From Casuarius casuarius (lineage: Eukaryota; Chordata; Aves; Casuariiformes; Casuariidae): a stretch of 64,000 nucleotides of DNA. The translations under genes and the position numbers were made by a program. The notes under the pieces were generated by a model. That model was not told the origin of the DNA, ran no database searches, and saw only the letters and a list, made by a program, of their open reading frames with translations. Positions 23,568 to 38,347 of this stretch are shown one piece after another (the first letter of the stretch is position 1; each line of letters starts with the position of its first letter). The stretch spans positions 4,288,603 to 4,352,602 of the forward strand of contig PTFA01000031.1 in NCBI GenBank assembly GCA_003342895.1, in the 5' to 3' direction.

Positions 23568-25689
23568 GTGTATATGCATCCTAGTGTCCTCCACAAGGGT
23601 TTAAAAATGTGTAAATTTACAACAGAGGAGCCAGAGTCCCAAATCCAAAGCTCCTTGGACTTGGAGAACAGTCAGGAATGTCTAAAAATCTAAACTCTGT
23701 CATAACATCTTAATCCATATAACAAAACACTAAGGATATATATTTATATACAAGGAAAGAAAAATGCTGAGCAATGTAGCTTCATTTGAGCCTTACTGCG
23801 TTTCTGTGCTGTGATTCAGTCCTTAGTGACATGAAACATGTTGCTTGTATGAGTCCTGCTCAGCCCTGTGAGCGCTAAGCTGAAGTCTCCTTGGTTGCTC
23901 TGGAGGACTGATCAGCACAGGGACATCCCAAGGCAGTGGAGGGTATGCCAGACAGATGAAATCTTCAAAGGTTCTTCTTGCTGTTCCCAAATGAACATGT
24001 CTATTGAGTGCTTGTTCACAGGGACATCCCTGGTATGTGCCAATTCTACCTGCAAATTGTGAGTCTGTTCCACAGCTTGGACCAGATCTGTTTCCATGAA
24101 AGTGATAGGCGCTGCTAGACAAATACATGAATCCTTCAGCCACTGGAAAAACTAACTATTTTTTTCTTTTGGGAATTTTTTTTTTTTCAATCCAGGAAGT
24201 AGACATTGCAGGTAGGAAAGCTCATCTAAAATGGCTCAAGTTGGCCAAGATTTTAACAAAAAGCCAAGTCTCATAGAGAGAAGTGACAGGATGAATGCCT
24301 GGTGAATAGATCACTACCTGTGCTACTGATGATAATAAGACACATTGGAATTTTGATTCAAGTCACCTTAAATAAACAGTTTTCTTCTAATATGTTACTC
24401 TATTTTAACAGATTGTGTCTTATGTACCATACGATTTGATAGACACATTTCAGCAATGCAAAATAAGTGGTCCAGCTCAGAACCAATACATGAAGCAAAA
24501 GCTGTCCTGATTTTAGTTAGTTAATTATGAGCCAGCTGCATGTTTACAAATGCCACCCAAGTATTTTTTCTCTAAAAGGCAGGCACAAACTGTGCAGTCA
24601 TACTGCACAACCCTGCTGCAAGGAAACCTGTTGCTAAAGGAAAACTCAGTGACACTGTCAGTGCACAGACTTTCTCCAAACCCCTCAGCCTGCCAGCGCA
24701 GAAGCACAGAGAAGGGTTTGCCCTTCTAGTATTACCCCATGGAGATAAATAGCATGCTCACCTCTGGGCCGCTTGAGCTCAGGATAAAACACAGGTTTGT
24801 GTAGACCCTTTGCCTCCAAATCTGTTTCAGGCTTTCCCTGTTTTCCTCATACACATGCCTAGGGCCTCGGTGATCACTGCCCTTCGCTTTCTAGCTTTAT
24901 ACAATCAGCAAAATAACAAGGCTACTGAAGCTGATGTAAACAGGGGTGAGAAGAATAACACAGACTTCATAAAGGATGCTTTGGACTTAACTGGATTAAA
25001 TTCATGTGTATTGAAGCTCTGTTCAATAAGGTTAATTAATAGGTCTATAATATTGCATCCTGCCTTCAGCAGAGCAAGATATTCCCATGGCAGGGCAGGA
25101 GATGCATGGAGCATACATGTGTGCTCTTCAGTGATATCAAAGGACTTTCTGTATCATGTCTCCACATTATCTTTTTTTCTCCGTGGAAGTAGGATGCTTA
25201 AGAAGAGGTCTTGCTATTTTCGGTTTGTTCATTTTTTAGATGGTTTGGTTGGTGGAATTCGTTCTGTATTTCAGAGGAGAAGGAAACTTGCAGAAACAGG
25301 GAAAGAAGTTGGAGGGGAAGGGGAACACCGAGATCTCATTTCAAAAAAGATTTTACTCCGCAAGCAGCTTTTGAAGCTCGCTGAAACCTCAGAAATACTA
25401 CTGTCCAATTAAAGGTCATTTGTCTTACAGAAGCAGGCGAGGTATAGAGCGAGTCAAACAGCTTTAGTCAGTGTAATCCAGGCGAGCTCTCTGTGGCTTT
25501 ATTAGGGTAGGGCTAATTCAGAAGATTGTTGTTGAATGCCACGCATACTTGGAGCAGGTCGGAGCGTACCGCCGAGATTTCCAAGATAAACAGTCGAAAC
25601 AAAGGCCCGCTTCAATGTCTCGGGCTATGCAGAGGGACCTGCGGCTGCACAGCGGCTCCCTTCTGCTTTCCGCCTATTTTACTTTGCAG

Positions 25690-25850
25690 TATCGAAGGTG
25701 ACAGGCGGTGCGAGACCTCGGGGGCGCCGCGTGCAGGCGGGCCCTCCCCGCTCGGCCGGCTCCCAGCGTCTCAGCCCCTGGGTCAGCCCCGCGCGGGCCG
25801 CACAGCACATGGGCAGGGGCAACGGCTCCGCGGCTGCAGAGTCTGCCCTC
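25690..25850. other. CpG-dense block in intron 19
   Basis: About 160 bases that are strongly GC-rich, with roughly 14 CpG dinucleotides in the densest 100 bases, inside an otherwise A/T-rich intron. It is shorter than the usual 200-bp CpG-island threshold. An overlapping open frame (25526-25975) is probably a by-product of composition. Confidence 0.6.
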
Positions 25851-27910
25851 TGCCGAAATTAATACAAGCTGTTCTGGATCCCCACAGGAAACAGTGCAAG
25901 GAGCATCAGTACGATTGCCCAGTTTTGCAGCAGTTGAGCATATTTTGGTCTCCGCTTGCGACTGAGCGTCTTTAAGTAGGCTCGAAAGAGTCTCTAAAAA
26001 GGCTTCCAGAAATACCTACCTAATTTATTAGCACATCGTATTCTTGCTTTATCTTTTCTCAAGCTAACCTAAGAATCAGTGCTATCCTTAACAGAGGATT
26101 GCTTTTCAATTAGCTGTTCATGTGATGCAGTAGGCTGATGAGCCCTTATCCGGTCCTGCTGGAGATGTTCTTTAATCTGGCTGCCCAGAGGCCTCTTTCA
26201 TCCCACAGGTTCTAAAGCAAAGACACCAAAAGCAGAATTAGCACCTCAGAAGAAACTGCCCAGTGTCTTAGCATTACATCATGTTTTGCTTAGGCTGACA
26301 TGTCAAAACAACAATACTAAGGGCAGAAAGTGTTGCTTAAGAATCGGGGGTGTTTATTTCTTGAACGTCATTGCTTTAATATCTTTATTTAATAATAGTT
26401 CTTACCAGCTGCACAGCTATGTGACATCAGTGGAAAGCTTTTCAGAGGATGAGTAGAGTGCTATGGTATTTTATTTCTTAAGCTCTTATAAAGTGCATAT
26501 CTGCTGCTTTCTCCTGTCACAGTGGTGTCTTGACTTTTCTTTTACATTTCTTTGGGCTGCTAGCCTAATGCTGAATTGTCAAGGGATGATTAGCTGGTGT
26601 CACTCCAGATGCTTAGGTAAAATGCTGGCCTAAAAGCTTACTGTGTGGAAAAATTCCCATTTATTTCCCATTGTGTTCATTTTCAATCAAATGGCTTTAG
26701 AAGATGACTAAAAGTGAAATACTGTAAATCAGGCACAAAGTTAGTAAAAGAACTTCAAATCTGATTTGTTTTTTTCCCCATTGGTATTCATTCTTTGAGC
26801 AGGCACTTGATAGTGGATGTCAATATACATATAGATATAAAATTTAATTCCTTAAGTAGTTTTTGCATGCAAAAATCCTTAAGTGTGGAGGGCTTTTTCC
26901 CCCGCTGTGGCCATGTTAAGGGATGCACTCACTGTGTCTGGAACATACTCCACCAGCCTTTGGAGGGGTTTCTCTCTTCCTTTAACTGTAGAAAGAGCAC
27001 AGAAAGAGGTACCTTGGGTACCTTCACTAGATGCCTAAACGTACATAGGATGAACCCAAGCTTGAGAGAAGAGTTCCTCAGATACTGGTGAAACGTAACC
27101 CCCAAATTCCTGTCGACTAAAGGGTTTACTAAACATGAGCTCCCTCATTTTAAGAAACTTAAAAATACCTTTTTGATATCATTTACCTTGCTATATGGCT
27201 CTAAAACAGCTTTTCTAAGGGACAATATTTTCACCAGTGTTCCTTAAAGTAGGATGGGTATTCAGGTTTCTAAAGAGGTGAACTGATTCTTAACCCATTT
27301 AGTTTGGCTTGGTTTGGCTTTTTAAGAAACATGCCTTCTTTGACCCTGTTGTTTTTCTGCCTGTCAGTCCCACGGTAACTGACAACTTTTGACCTTCAGG
27401 ATCAGTAGTAACCTTGACAGGAGGCAGAAGTCTCAAAAATACTGAATTCATTCCAATCAGTTTTGTGAAAAAATTTTGAAGGAAAAAAACCACATGACAC
27501 AAAATGTTCATAAGTTGTGTTGTCCTTGCAATTACATGTTCAAAATGCCAAACTGCCAGCAGCTTCCACTGATGTTAAGCTTAGTAATTTCTCTTAGGTC
27601 TCTTAAGTTTTTTGCCCCAGAAATTTATGTCAAATGTTTGCTTGGTGTACCTAAAGTGGGAGACGGGCTTTTCTGCTGCCATCTGAAGCAATGCTTCATG
27701 TTCAAAGTCTGGACCTTCCACCGAGTAGAAAAAACTTTGTCCACTGAATGGGAAATAACACTTTTGCATGTGATACGAGGCACGTTGTTTGCATATAGTA
27801 TTTCAGTAACCTGTTAAGCAATAAACTTATTTTATATTGCCTCCAAATGTTTCTGTCACTCATTAGGGAGTGTTTCACATTGCTTTCTTTCTTCTTTTCT
27901 TTCTTCTCAG

Positions 27911-28096
27911 GAAGCTTATGTGATGGCTAGTGTTGACAATCCTCATGTTTGCCGCTTGCTGGGGATCTGCCTCACTTCCACCGTCCAGCTCATCACACAG
28001 CTGATGCCGTATGGCTGCCTCCTCGATTACATCCGCGAGCACAAGGACAACATTGGCTCCCAGTACCTCCTCAACTGGTGTGTGCAGATCGCAAAG
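27911..28096 (+). CDS. EGFR: EGFR exon 20: alpha-C helix, gatekeeper, hinge
   Basis: 186 bp, the human length. Starts [14 protein letters not shown], where the first glutamate (human E762) forms the salt bridge with the catalytic lysine. It continues [13 protein letters not shown]: gatekeeper threonine (human T790) and hinge-edge cysteine (human C797) are both present. Ends N-W-C-V-Q-I-A-K. Phase 0 both ends. Confidence 0.98.
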
Positions 28097-31000
28097 GTAG
28101 GCTGGCCAGCCATCACTCAAAAAAGGCTAAAACAGACTGTAACAAGGAGTGCATTTATTTAGCTACCTGTCTATGCAGGTCTTCATATTTCACCAGTCCC
28201 TGTGGTTCCTAGATATTTTATACGTGGCAGGAAATTGTTACTTTTTAAAGAACACTTTACCATTTTCAAGCAACAGAAAAAACCTTAACTCTTCAAAATG
28301 CTCCTACACAGAGTATTCTCACTGGCATGTCTGTGTCCAACCCAAACATTCAGAAATAAAATGACTGTGCTACAATGACTCTTTGGCAGAGAAAGGAATA
28401 GAATTTGGCAATTCTGATACCAAAATGCTGCTTCCATCAGTGAATTTCTTTGGGCTGTGCCCCAGGGCAGACAGGGATACTGTCAAATACTCCCTGTTGT
28501 GTCTCTGAGAGTAATGACCCCGATTTTTCAGGCTGAAATCTCTGAGGCCTGGGGATTGAAACTGCTCATTGATAAATACGAGCTCCGTTCTGCTGCAGGC
28601 TGGCTGGGACTGAAAGACATTTGGACACCCTAAGGCTGTTCTGCAATTTTATGCACTGAATTGGTGCACATAATCTAATTATAATGACCATAGTGCCAAA
28701 TAAAAGAATCATTAGCACAGCTGGCACTGGTTGCCTGCTCTCCGTTAAATTCAGCAAAGAACCAAAGGAGAGGAGTAGCAAAGGAGATTGAACTGCAGTT
28801 GCCAGCCCCTAGCAGCAATATTCTGTGTTTGAAATATGGTTAGGCATTTGCAAGCATGGCAGAATGGGGCAAAAAGAAGAGCTGTAGTTTGCATGAGATT
28901 TACTGTATGAGATAGCAATACCTGCAAAGCCTGGGTCATTTAATGCTACTCATTTTTGTGATGCTGGTCTGTAAGTTAACCACACACTTAGAGCCTTATC
29001 GGTCCCTCGAGACCGAGTACACCAAGCTTGCCTGGCCATGGCTTGCTTTTGGGAAAAATGCTGAAGACCTCAGAAATGTGTCCACCAAAAGAATACAGAG
29101 CACATCTCAGGGTACTTTTTACAGCACACGGCACAGCAAGTGAATTTTAATCTTTCTATCCACCTTTGATGTGAACTGCTGATATTCTGACTCTCTTTTG
29201 CTGTCTTGTTTTGACATCCATTACTGCCCTGAGTTTCATTCCCTCTGTAGGAAGGTCTGGCAGCTGCATTTCCCTTCTCCTCTGCCTCACTAATTTGTGA
29301 AGTCGCAAAGTGGGTCCCTAAATTGAACCTTGGGGCATCGCATTTGTTGTACACTTGTCTGAAATGTTGCCATTCACAATTGTTGGCTTCTGTTTGATTT
29401 TTTCATGTCAATTCAACATTCACCCATAGCAACCTCCAGCCTCTTCAGTGCCGCTTGACCTTCACCATGCGCCTTTGTGTTGCTCCGCACTGAAGTTCTC
29501 CTCAAAGCGCTCATAAATAATGCGCGTGACTTTTTCCCACCAATGTGTCCAGTGTTGTTACTATGATGAAGTCATGCCCAATTTTTTTACTTTCTCCGAC
29601 TCTTTAAAACTGTACTTTTTGGTGGTGGTGGGGAGAATCATAGCAAAGATACTTGTGTCTGGTACCTAACCAGCAGGAGACAAGTTCCCTGAGAAACTTA
29701 TTTTTGTTTCTGGTTTTGCGGCTTTGAAATAGTTTTTCTTTGTATCATTTATAAACATTATTTTTCACTGGGGCACAGACTCATGTCTTTCAGACAAAAT
29801 GTTATAACAGAAAGCATATACACTCCATGTGTAGAACTACTGTCAAGTAGCTCTTTGAACACATTAGCCCCACACTTAATAATCAAAAATGGTTTAAATC
29901 CCAGGCCTGCACACAATTATAGATCTGCTGAACTTTCTACCTGAGCAGTTCAATGTCTTCTGTGTACTGTTATGCATGTGCACAAGTGTTTTAGCTATCG
30001 GACATTAATATCTTAATGTGAAACTGATACTCTGCCTTTCAGCAGCTTTGAGTCTTAACAAGCCTCTGCAGCACGACCTGTTTAGCAGGAAATTTTTTGT
30101 TCTGCTGAGGCTAAATTAAGTGATTTTTTTTTTTTTTAACATAGTCTGTTTTCTGTCGGCAGCTCAGGATTTTTTTGTTTCAAAAGCTCTGCTCATTAAG
30201 GATATATTTATATAATTAAATTCGTGCTCACAGCGGCCTTGTGCCAGTTTGTTTGGGTGGTTTGTTTTGGCAACACTCGCAGCTCAGTGCACGGGTGAAG
30301 CTCTGCTCAGAAACTTCAGGGAGGATGTGATGGTGGTCCACGTTAACAGTGGGCTTGGGAAGGGGGTGGAAGCTGGAAGAGCGCTATTCCCTCCAGTGCT
30401 CTGTCATCACATTAATAGAATCTTGTTGTTAATTTTATAGGCTAGAAGTACTTCTTTGCTAACTCTCTCTTCAGAAACGTACAAACAAATAAACCACCAC
30501 CAGCAGAAATCTATCAGCAGGGAATAATTGTGGTTTTTAGAAAGGATTTTGCAGGAAACTTAGAAATCCTGAACTTTTGATTTCATACGTGAAGAGATTG
30601 GAGTTGAGGGAAAGGAGAATAATCTCCATGGTCAGAAATGCAGATGTTGGGTTCATGCCTTAAAAGTCCAGCCAGCACAATTAACCATTTTATCTGTCTC
30701 AGAGCTCTACAGTCACTCTAGAGAAAAGTCTTATTCTTCCTGCGGCGGCAGCTGTATCAAAAGAGCACATATGCAATGGCAAATGTAGTCTAATCAGGAG
30801 AGGTAGTGAAACTGGTAGAACTTGCCTTTTGAAGCAGAACTTGAAAATAGATGCAACTCTGAACTCTGCCATAAAAGGAATTTTTTTTTTTTTGTTCGTT
30901 TTATCACCTCCGCAGTGGGCTGCCTAATTTTTAGCAGTTAGAAGTCAGAGTGCACTGTAACGAGACACAGGATCAGTAGCTCGGGCTGATTAATTCCCTT

Positions 31001-31526
31001 TTGCTTGGACTCTTCTCCCAGGCCGTTAATGTCAAAATACTCCCTGTGAAGTCAGCTTGTATGCATGTGGAAGGTGATAGGTAAATTCTGTGCTGTGCTG
31101 TCCTCCAGCCACTGAGGCTGCACAAGTGTAGCAGGAAGCTGGATTTGTCCCCTTGTTTGGAAGCCCTATCCTGCATTTATGTTTCGTGGGTGAAATCCCA
31201 AAGGAACAGCATCCCCTGCTACACCAGCTGCAAAACTGTCCCTTTTCTCTCCATCATGCCACTGGAATATGGACCCATAAAAAAGTTCCCACAGGGGTAA
31301 TGCCACAGGCATCAACTTCTCCATGTGTAGGTCCTCACCCTGCAGTACGCATAGCGTAATTCGAAACAGCTAACCTGGGTTTTTTGGGAAAGAGGCACAG
31401 GTTACCACATGTTTATGGCAGTGCGTGTGCAGTTATCACAGAGCAGCCGAAGTTTGGTAACTTGCCTGTGGGTCAAAGACCCGAGCGTGCAAGCGAGATG
31501 CCCATCCATGGTCTGTCGTATTGCAG
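28097..31526 (+). other. EGFR: EGFR intron 20
   Basis: 3,430 bp, phase 0. Contains T runs at 30124-30137 and 30881-30893. Open frames here (for example 29070-29354 minus, 28566-28781 minus) match nothing known to me. No transposable element recognised. Confidence 0.82.
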
Positions 31527-31682
31527 GGAATGAACTACTTGGAAGAACGTCGCTTGGTGCACCGTGATCTTGCGGCCAGGAACGTCCTTGTTAAAACTCC
31601 TCAACATGTGAAAATTACGGACTTTGGACTGGCGAAACTGCTTGGTGCCGATGAGAAAGAGTATCATGCGGAGGGAGGCAAG
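31527..31682 (+). CDS. EGFR: EGFR exon 21: catalytic loop and DFG
   Basis: 156 bp, the human length. Reads [11 protein letters not shown], then the catalytic loop H-R-D-L-A-A-R-N (proton-accepting aspartate), then [13 protein letters not shown]. The activation-loop leucine equivalent to human L858 and the E-Y-H-A-E tyrosine are intact. All residues needed for catalysis are present. Phase 0 both ends. Confidence 0.98.
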
Positions 31683-32529
31683 GTAAAACACGCCAGCGAA
31701 TGAACAGCTGCATGCTTCTTGGGACATCGGTGTTTGTGTGTCTGTGTGAGTCTAAAAACAGGAAAAGTAGAGTGGGTTTTTCAAAGGGCTCAGCTGCAGT
31801 CGCAGCTTGCTGCCTTTGAAGCCTGTGGGAGTCCTCTGAATTCAGCCGAAGCAGCGTCAGGCCAGTGTGACTGCAGTGGGAGCAGAGGTAGCAGAGCAAT
31901 GCATGCTTTTGAAATTCCCACCCAGAATGTCTGGGAAAAAACAAGATTATTAAAAAAACATAAAATAAAGCATGTCTGAATTCGCCAGTGTAGCCAACAC
32001 CAATAACATTGTGTAGTTTATGAAGAGAAAGGGAATGCAGTATATTTATAGCAGAAGAAAGACCTGTCAGACTTGGTTCAACACGCCTTCATGTTGTACT
32101 ACGTGCTGATGGAGGGAATGTGTCCTGCTGAGAAATTAAAGAGAAGCTGCCTGTGAATATTGCAGAGACCATAAATGGAAGCCATATGAGCACAAATCAG
32201 TCTTCGTCATACGGCCTGGGATTGTGTTTGTGTCTTGTTATGGTAGGAGAAGGTTAAAAAATAGTAACTTGACTGTTAAAGATATTGCAAAACTAACTTA
32301 TTAGAGATATTTCTAATAAGCTGTATATTGCACAAGTTCCCAGGTTCAGCATAGGAAATGGAAACAATAATAAAGGGCTTAGAAAGTTTTCTGCTCTTTC
32401 TCTCAGATACTTGTGTTGTTTTTTCTTTTCCTTCTGCAACCAAACTATTGTTTTAAACACCACCTGGTGGTAAATATTGCTGATAAATTTTGTGTCAGTG
32501 TCTTGTGCCTTATTTGTAAATCTTTGTAG
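31683..32529 (+). other. EGFR: EGFR intron 21
   Basis: 847 bp, phase 0. No repeat recognised. Acceptor TTTGTAG. Confidence 0.85.
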
Positions 32530-34169
<1,640 letters not shown>

Positions 34170-34719
34170 TAATTCAGCCAACTAACAGAGTCACAACAGG
34201 TTTTCACCATTCACACTGCTGACTGACATTGTCACTTATTTCAGAGTGAGACTGTCAAGGAGCATAACTTGGCACAACACCATCCCTTCTACCTGATATT
34301 CTGGTTTAATATGTCTAGAAAAGAAAATTAATGCTGACTCCTTAGTCTGGTGATACACTTTCCCCAGCATTCGCACCCATGGGTTATGTGCCTCCTTTGC
34401 TAATTGAAGGACGTGAGCAAAGACACCACAATAACAGCAGATGCACATGAAGGTCCCGAGTTCTTCAGTGCATCTCTTCCCCATTTTCAGATGGCTCCTT
34501 TTCAGCGTGCAGCTTTTGCAGTAAAGTACCACAAGAGCTAGTGGGTTTACGAAGCACTTCTTTGCCATCATCTGGGCACAACAAAGGGCTTTGACACCCA
34601 AAAGCTTGTCACCTTTTCCCCCTATAGCAGCCGCTCCAATGTCAGATTATTATTTTGCTTCCCATGTACATCTCTGCTGCCCGTTCCCATTCGCGTTTCT
34701 GAGGATGCTCGTAGGCAGC

Positions 34720-34733
34720 CCACTAGGTGGCAT
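34720..34733 (+). promoter_or_regulatory. Candidate CTCF site
   Basis: CCACTAGGTGGCAT fits the CTCF core consensus (CCASYAGRKGGCRS) at 13 of 14 positions, the last base being T. Confidence 0.4.
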
Positions 34734-34776
34734 TTAAAGACCTCCTCAGTGGAGCAAAATGCTGTATTCCTGACAC

Positions 34777-34790
34777 GGGGTGATCACCCC
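34777..34790. repeat. 14-bp perfect palindrome
   Basis: GGGGTGATCACCCC equals its own reverse complement. It lies 43 bases beyond the CTCF-like site. Confidence 0.8.
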
Positions 34791-35471
34791 CTAAGGCAGT
34801 ACTTCTGAGGAGTCCTGGCTGCCGGGTGCTGCTCCGTCGGGACAGGCAGCCCCACGAGGAGAGCCTGATCCTGTTCTCCCCGAAGGGAGCAGGAACCAAC
34901 GTGCACGAGCATCCAAACATGCACACCTAACCTGGGACGCTCGCGTGGCAGGAGTGTCCAGACCCCTGGTACAAGGGGCAGAAAAATACAAGTGAGGTTT
35001 TTGCTTTAGACTTCCCCTGATTTCATGAAGCAGTGTGGTAAGGCATAGACGCTCCAATCAGTCAGTCCACAGAGGCCTGCTGAAATTAGTTTGTTTCCCC
35101 TCCTCCAAGAGCTTTTTCAGAGCAGCTTTAATGTGGTTTGACCCAGACTTGTCACTCAGTAGTTATCCTCAGGACTGATGCCTTATTATGTTAGTGGGAC
35201 CTGCCTGCCCAAGCTGAGGTTGGCCCTCAAGAGAGGGGACAGCCTCGCCTGAAGCTTCTCCAGCCATGGGGTTGAATTACCTTCTGCGTTCTTCCCGGAC
35301 TGACAGAGTGTTCGTTTTAAAGGCTAAAAATTCACACTAGCTAGCGGCTGGTGTGAATCAACTTTTACGGTGATCATTTATGCGGTCAGCTGCTTTCTTT
35401 GTTCCGTGCTTGACACAGTTCTTTCAGCAGTTACATTTTGTTTTAAACTCTGTGTTTGATTGCCAAAATAA

Positions 35472-36307
<836 letters not shown>

Positions 36308-36475
36308 GGAGATGAAAGGATGCACTTGCCCAGCCCCACGGATTCGAAGTTTTATCGCACCCTGATGGAAGAGGAAGACATGGAAGATATAGTGGATGCA
36401 GACGAATATCTCGTTCCACACCAGGGATTTTTCAACAGCCCCTCAACATCCCGGACTCCGCTCTTGAGTTCATTG
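36308..36475 (+). CDS. EGFR: EGFR exon 25: proximal tail
   Basis: 168 bp, the human length. Reads [16 protein letters not shown], then an acidic patch (E-E-E-D-M-E-D-I) and [10 protein letters not shown]. The D-E-Y-L tyrosine equals human Y1016 (Y992 in mature numbering), a PLC-gamma docking site. The acidic patch is part of the autoinhibitory tail region. Phase 0 both ends. Confidence 0.97.
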
Positions 36476-36572
36476 GTATGAAACTTTTCATCTATGAATA
36501 CAGGCCAAGCAATTTTTGAAGGAACTACTTCTCATGTGATGTCTGTATTTTCTCTCTCTCTCTTTTTGAAAG
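36476..36572 (+). other. EGFR: EGFR intron 25 (97 bp)
   Basis: Shortest intron in the window. Contains a (TC)n tract before an acceptor ending GAAAG; A at -3 is atypical and the pyrimidine run may compensate. Confidence 0.92.
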
Positions 36573-36620
36573 AGTGCTACTAGCAACAATTCTGCCACAA
36601 CCTGTATTGACAGAAATGGG
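36573..36620 (+). CDS. EGFR: EGFR exon 26: tail, 48 bp
   Basis: 48 bp, the human length. Reads S-A-T-S-N-N-S-A-T-T-C-I-D-R-N-G. Low-complexity serine/threonine/asparagine spacer of the tail, phase 0 on both sides. Confidence 0.95.
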
Positions 36621-36778
36621 GTAAGTGTGATGACTTTTGAAAAAGGAGTAGCAGCATTGGGAGATCCTTTTCCTTTTGAATCACCTCGCCTTCCCTTTTG
36701 TTCACTCATTTTTGTGGCTCAACTTATACAAAACACTCCCTTTAATACTGTTTTTCTGAACCTGTGCTTCCAACCTAG

Positions 36779-36884
36779 CAGGGACACCCGGTGAGGGAAG
36801 ACAGCTTTGCCCAGAGGTATAGTTCAGACCCAACAGGTGCTTTCTTGGAGGACAGCATAGATGACAGCTTCCTGCCTGCTCCGG
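36779..36884 (+). CDS. EGFR: EGFR exon 27: tail
   Basis: 106 bp against 109 in human. Reads [20 protein letters not shown], then D-D-S-F-L-P-A-P. The R-Y-S-S-D-P segment holds serine sites linked to receptor down-regulation. The acceptor is TAGCAG, so splicing three bases later would drop the first glutamine. The start after TAG was chosen because avian EGFR, as I remember it, has Q there. Phase 1 end. Confidence 0.94.
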
Positions 36885-37970
36885 GTGAGTACCTCTCCTG
36901 TTTTTCCATCCTAAGGGCCATTCATTGGTGAGCCATGTGGTAAGACATTTGAAGATTCTTGCTCGAATGTAACCCTTTCCCTTCCTTTTCCATAGAACAG
37001 AAACAACCCTAATGCTTCCTACCTTTTTATTTTTGGCTCATTAAAGAGGAAAATGGATGCACCCTTGGAAAATGCATGCACATTTCCTTTTCTTGTACTT
37101 TTTCTGGCTGCTTCTGACTGCTTCTCACTTCAGTAACTTCACCTGCTAGATTCCTCTTGTTTGCTGTGTGTGCCATCTGGCCAGGGATTTTGCATATGTG
37201 TGTATATATTTAAAGTTTTCTACTATTTCTGCACTTCAGAAAATCTCCTCTAAAAACTGTTTTCACTCCTTAAACCATTTCTGCAATATAAAGAGTTTTG
37301 TTTGTTTCATTGCTTTCAAATATTGATACACAGAGGGAAGTTCACAGTTTGACATGAGCTTATGGAGTGGGCAGTCAGAACACAAGGCAGTGAGCACTAA
37401 GGAAGCTGGTGCCAGGTTATGCACTCGCAATGCTTTGTGTCCGTACCAAAAAAAAAAAAACCCAACAACAAAACAAAACCCACACAGCTTTTCAGCTTCA
37501 GAGAAGACAACCCAGCAAGGACTGGCATTTAAGTGAGACGTGGAATCTCTGTTACTGCCCGTCCTGTATTTCCTAGGCATATTCCTCGTCTCTGAACTTT
37601 TTTCTATGGGAAGAGCTTCTGGCACCTAAACTCCCTCACTGAAATTTCAGAACAGTACATGGGACTTAGCCACCTACATGTCACTAAAATCAGCAGTAGC
37701 TATCTAGCTGTCTCATGGTAAAAGTCATCTTTCTGCTGCTTTGCAAATTTAATTGCTGAAGGTTGTCTGCAGAGCACTGCATTTTGTGCCACGAAATGGC
37801 AGTCACTGCATTTGGCTCTCTCCGAATCCTGGTGCAGAGCTAGGAAGCTCAGTGGGAAGCTGTGTGTGAGAAGCAAGCTGCACCTAGGTTAAAGCTACAC
37901 ATCAAATCATGCAAGTAGCCACATTAGTTATATGTCTTCATTTTCATTCTCTCTCTTTTTTTAATTCCAG
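36885..37970 (+). other. EGFR: EGFR intron 27
   Basis: 1,086 bp, phase 1. A-rich simple sequence near 37446-37460. No element recognised. Acceptor TTAATTCCAG. Confidence 0.85.
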
Positions 37971-38347
37971 AGTATGTAAACCAGTTGATGCCCAAGAAAC
38001 CATCTGTGGCAGCGGTCCAGAATCCGATCTACAACAACTGCTCTCTCACGGGAAACTCAAAGCTCTCCACGGACTCAGGCTACCAGAATTCCCACAGCAC
38101 AGCCATGGACAACCCCGAGTATCTCAACACCAACCAGTCTCCTCTGGGCAAAACAGTCTTCGAGGGCTCTCCGTATTGGATCCAGGCAGGCAATCACCAA
38201 ATAAACCTGGACAATCCTGACTATCAGCAGGACTTCTTGCCAAAGGAGAACAAACCTAATGGTCTCTTGAAAGTTCCTGCAGCAGAAAACCCAGAGTACT
38301 TAAGGGTAGCAGCACCAAAAAGTGAATACATTGAAGCCTCAGCATGA
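37971..38347 (+). CDS. EGFR: EGFR exon 28: C-terminal phosphotyrosine tail and stop
   Basis: 377 coding bases including TGA at 38345-38347; the human coding part is 362. The first codon, shared with exon 27, gives P-E-Y-V-N-Q, a GRB2-type pYxN site. Then come N-P-I-Y-N-N, N-P-E-Y-L-N, N-P-D-Y-Q-Q and N-P-E-Y-L-R, the tyrosines that recruit GRB2, SHC and other adaptors. The end is S-E-Y-I-E-A-S-A, where human has S-E-F-I-G-A, so there is one more tyrosine near the C terminus. The last docking motif is NPEY rather than the human NAEY, a closer PTB-domain consensus. Confidence 0.97.

Noticed and set aside
25526..25975. 149-codon open frame over the CpG-dense block
   Set aside because: GC-rich DNA lacks stop codons by composition, another frame is open over the same bases, and no domain is recognisable.
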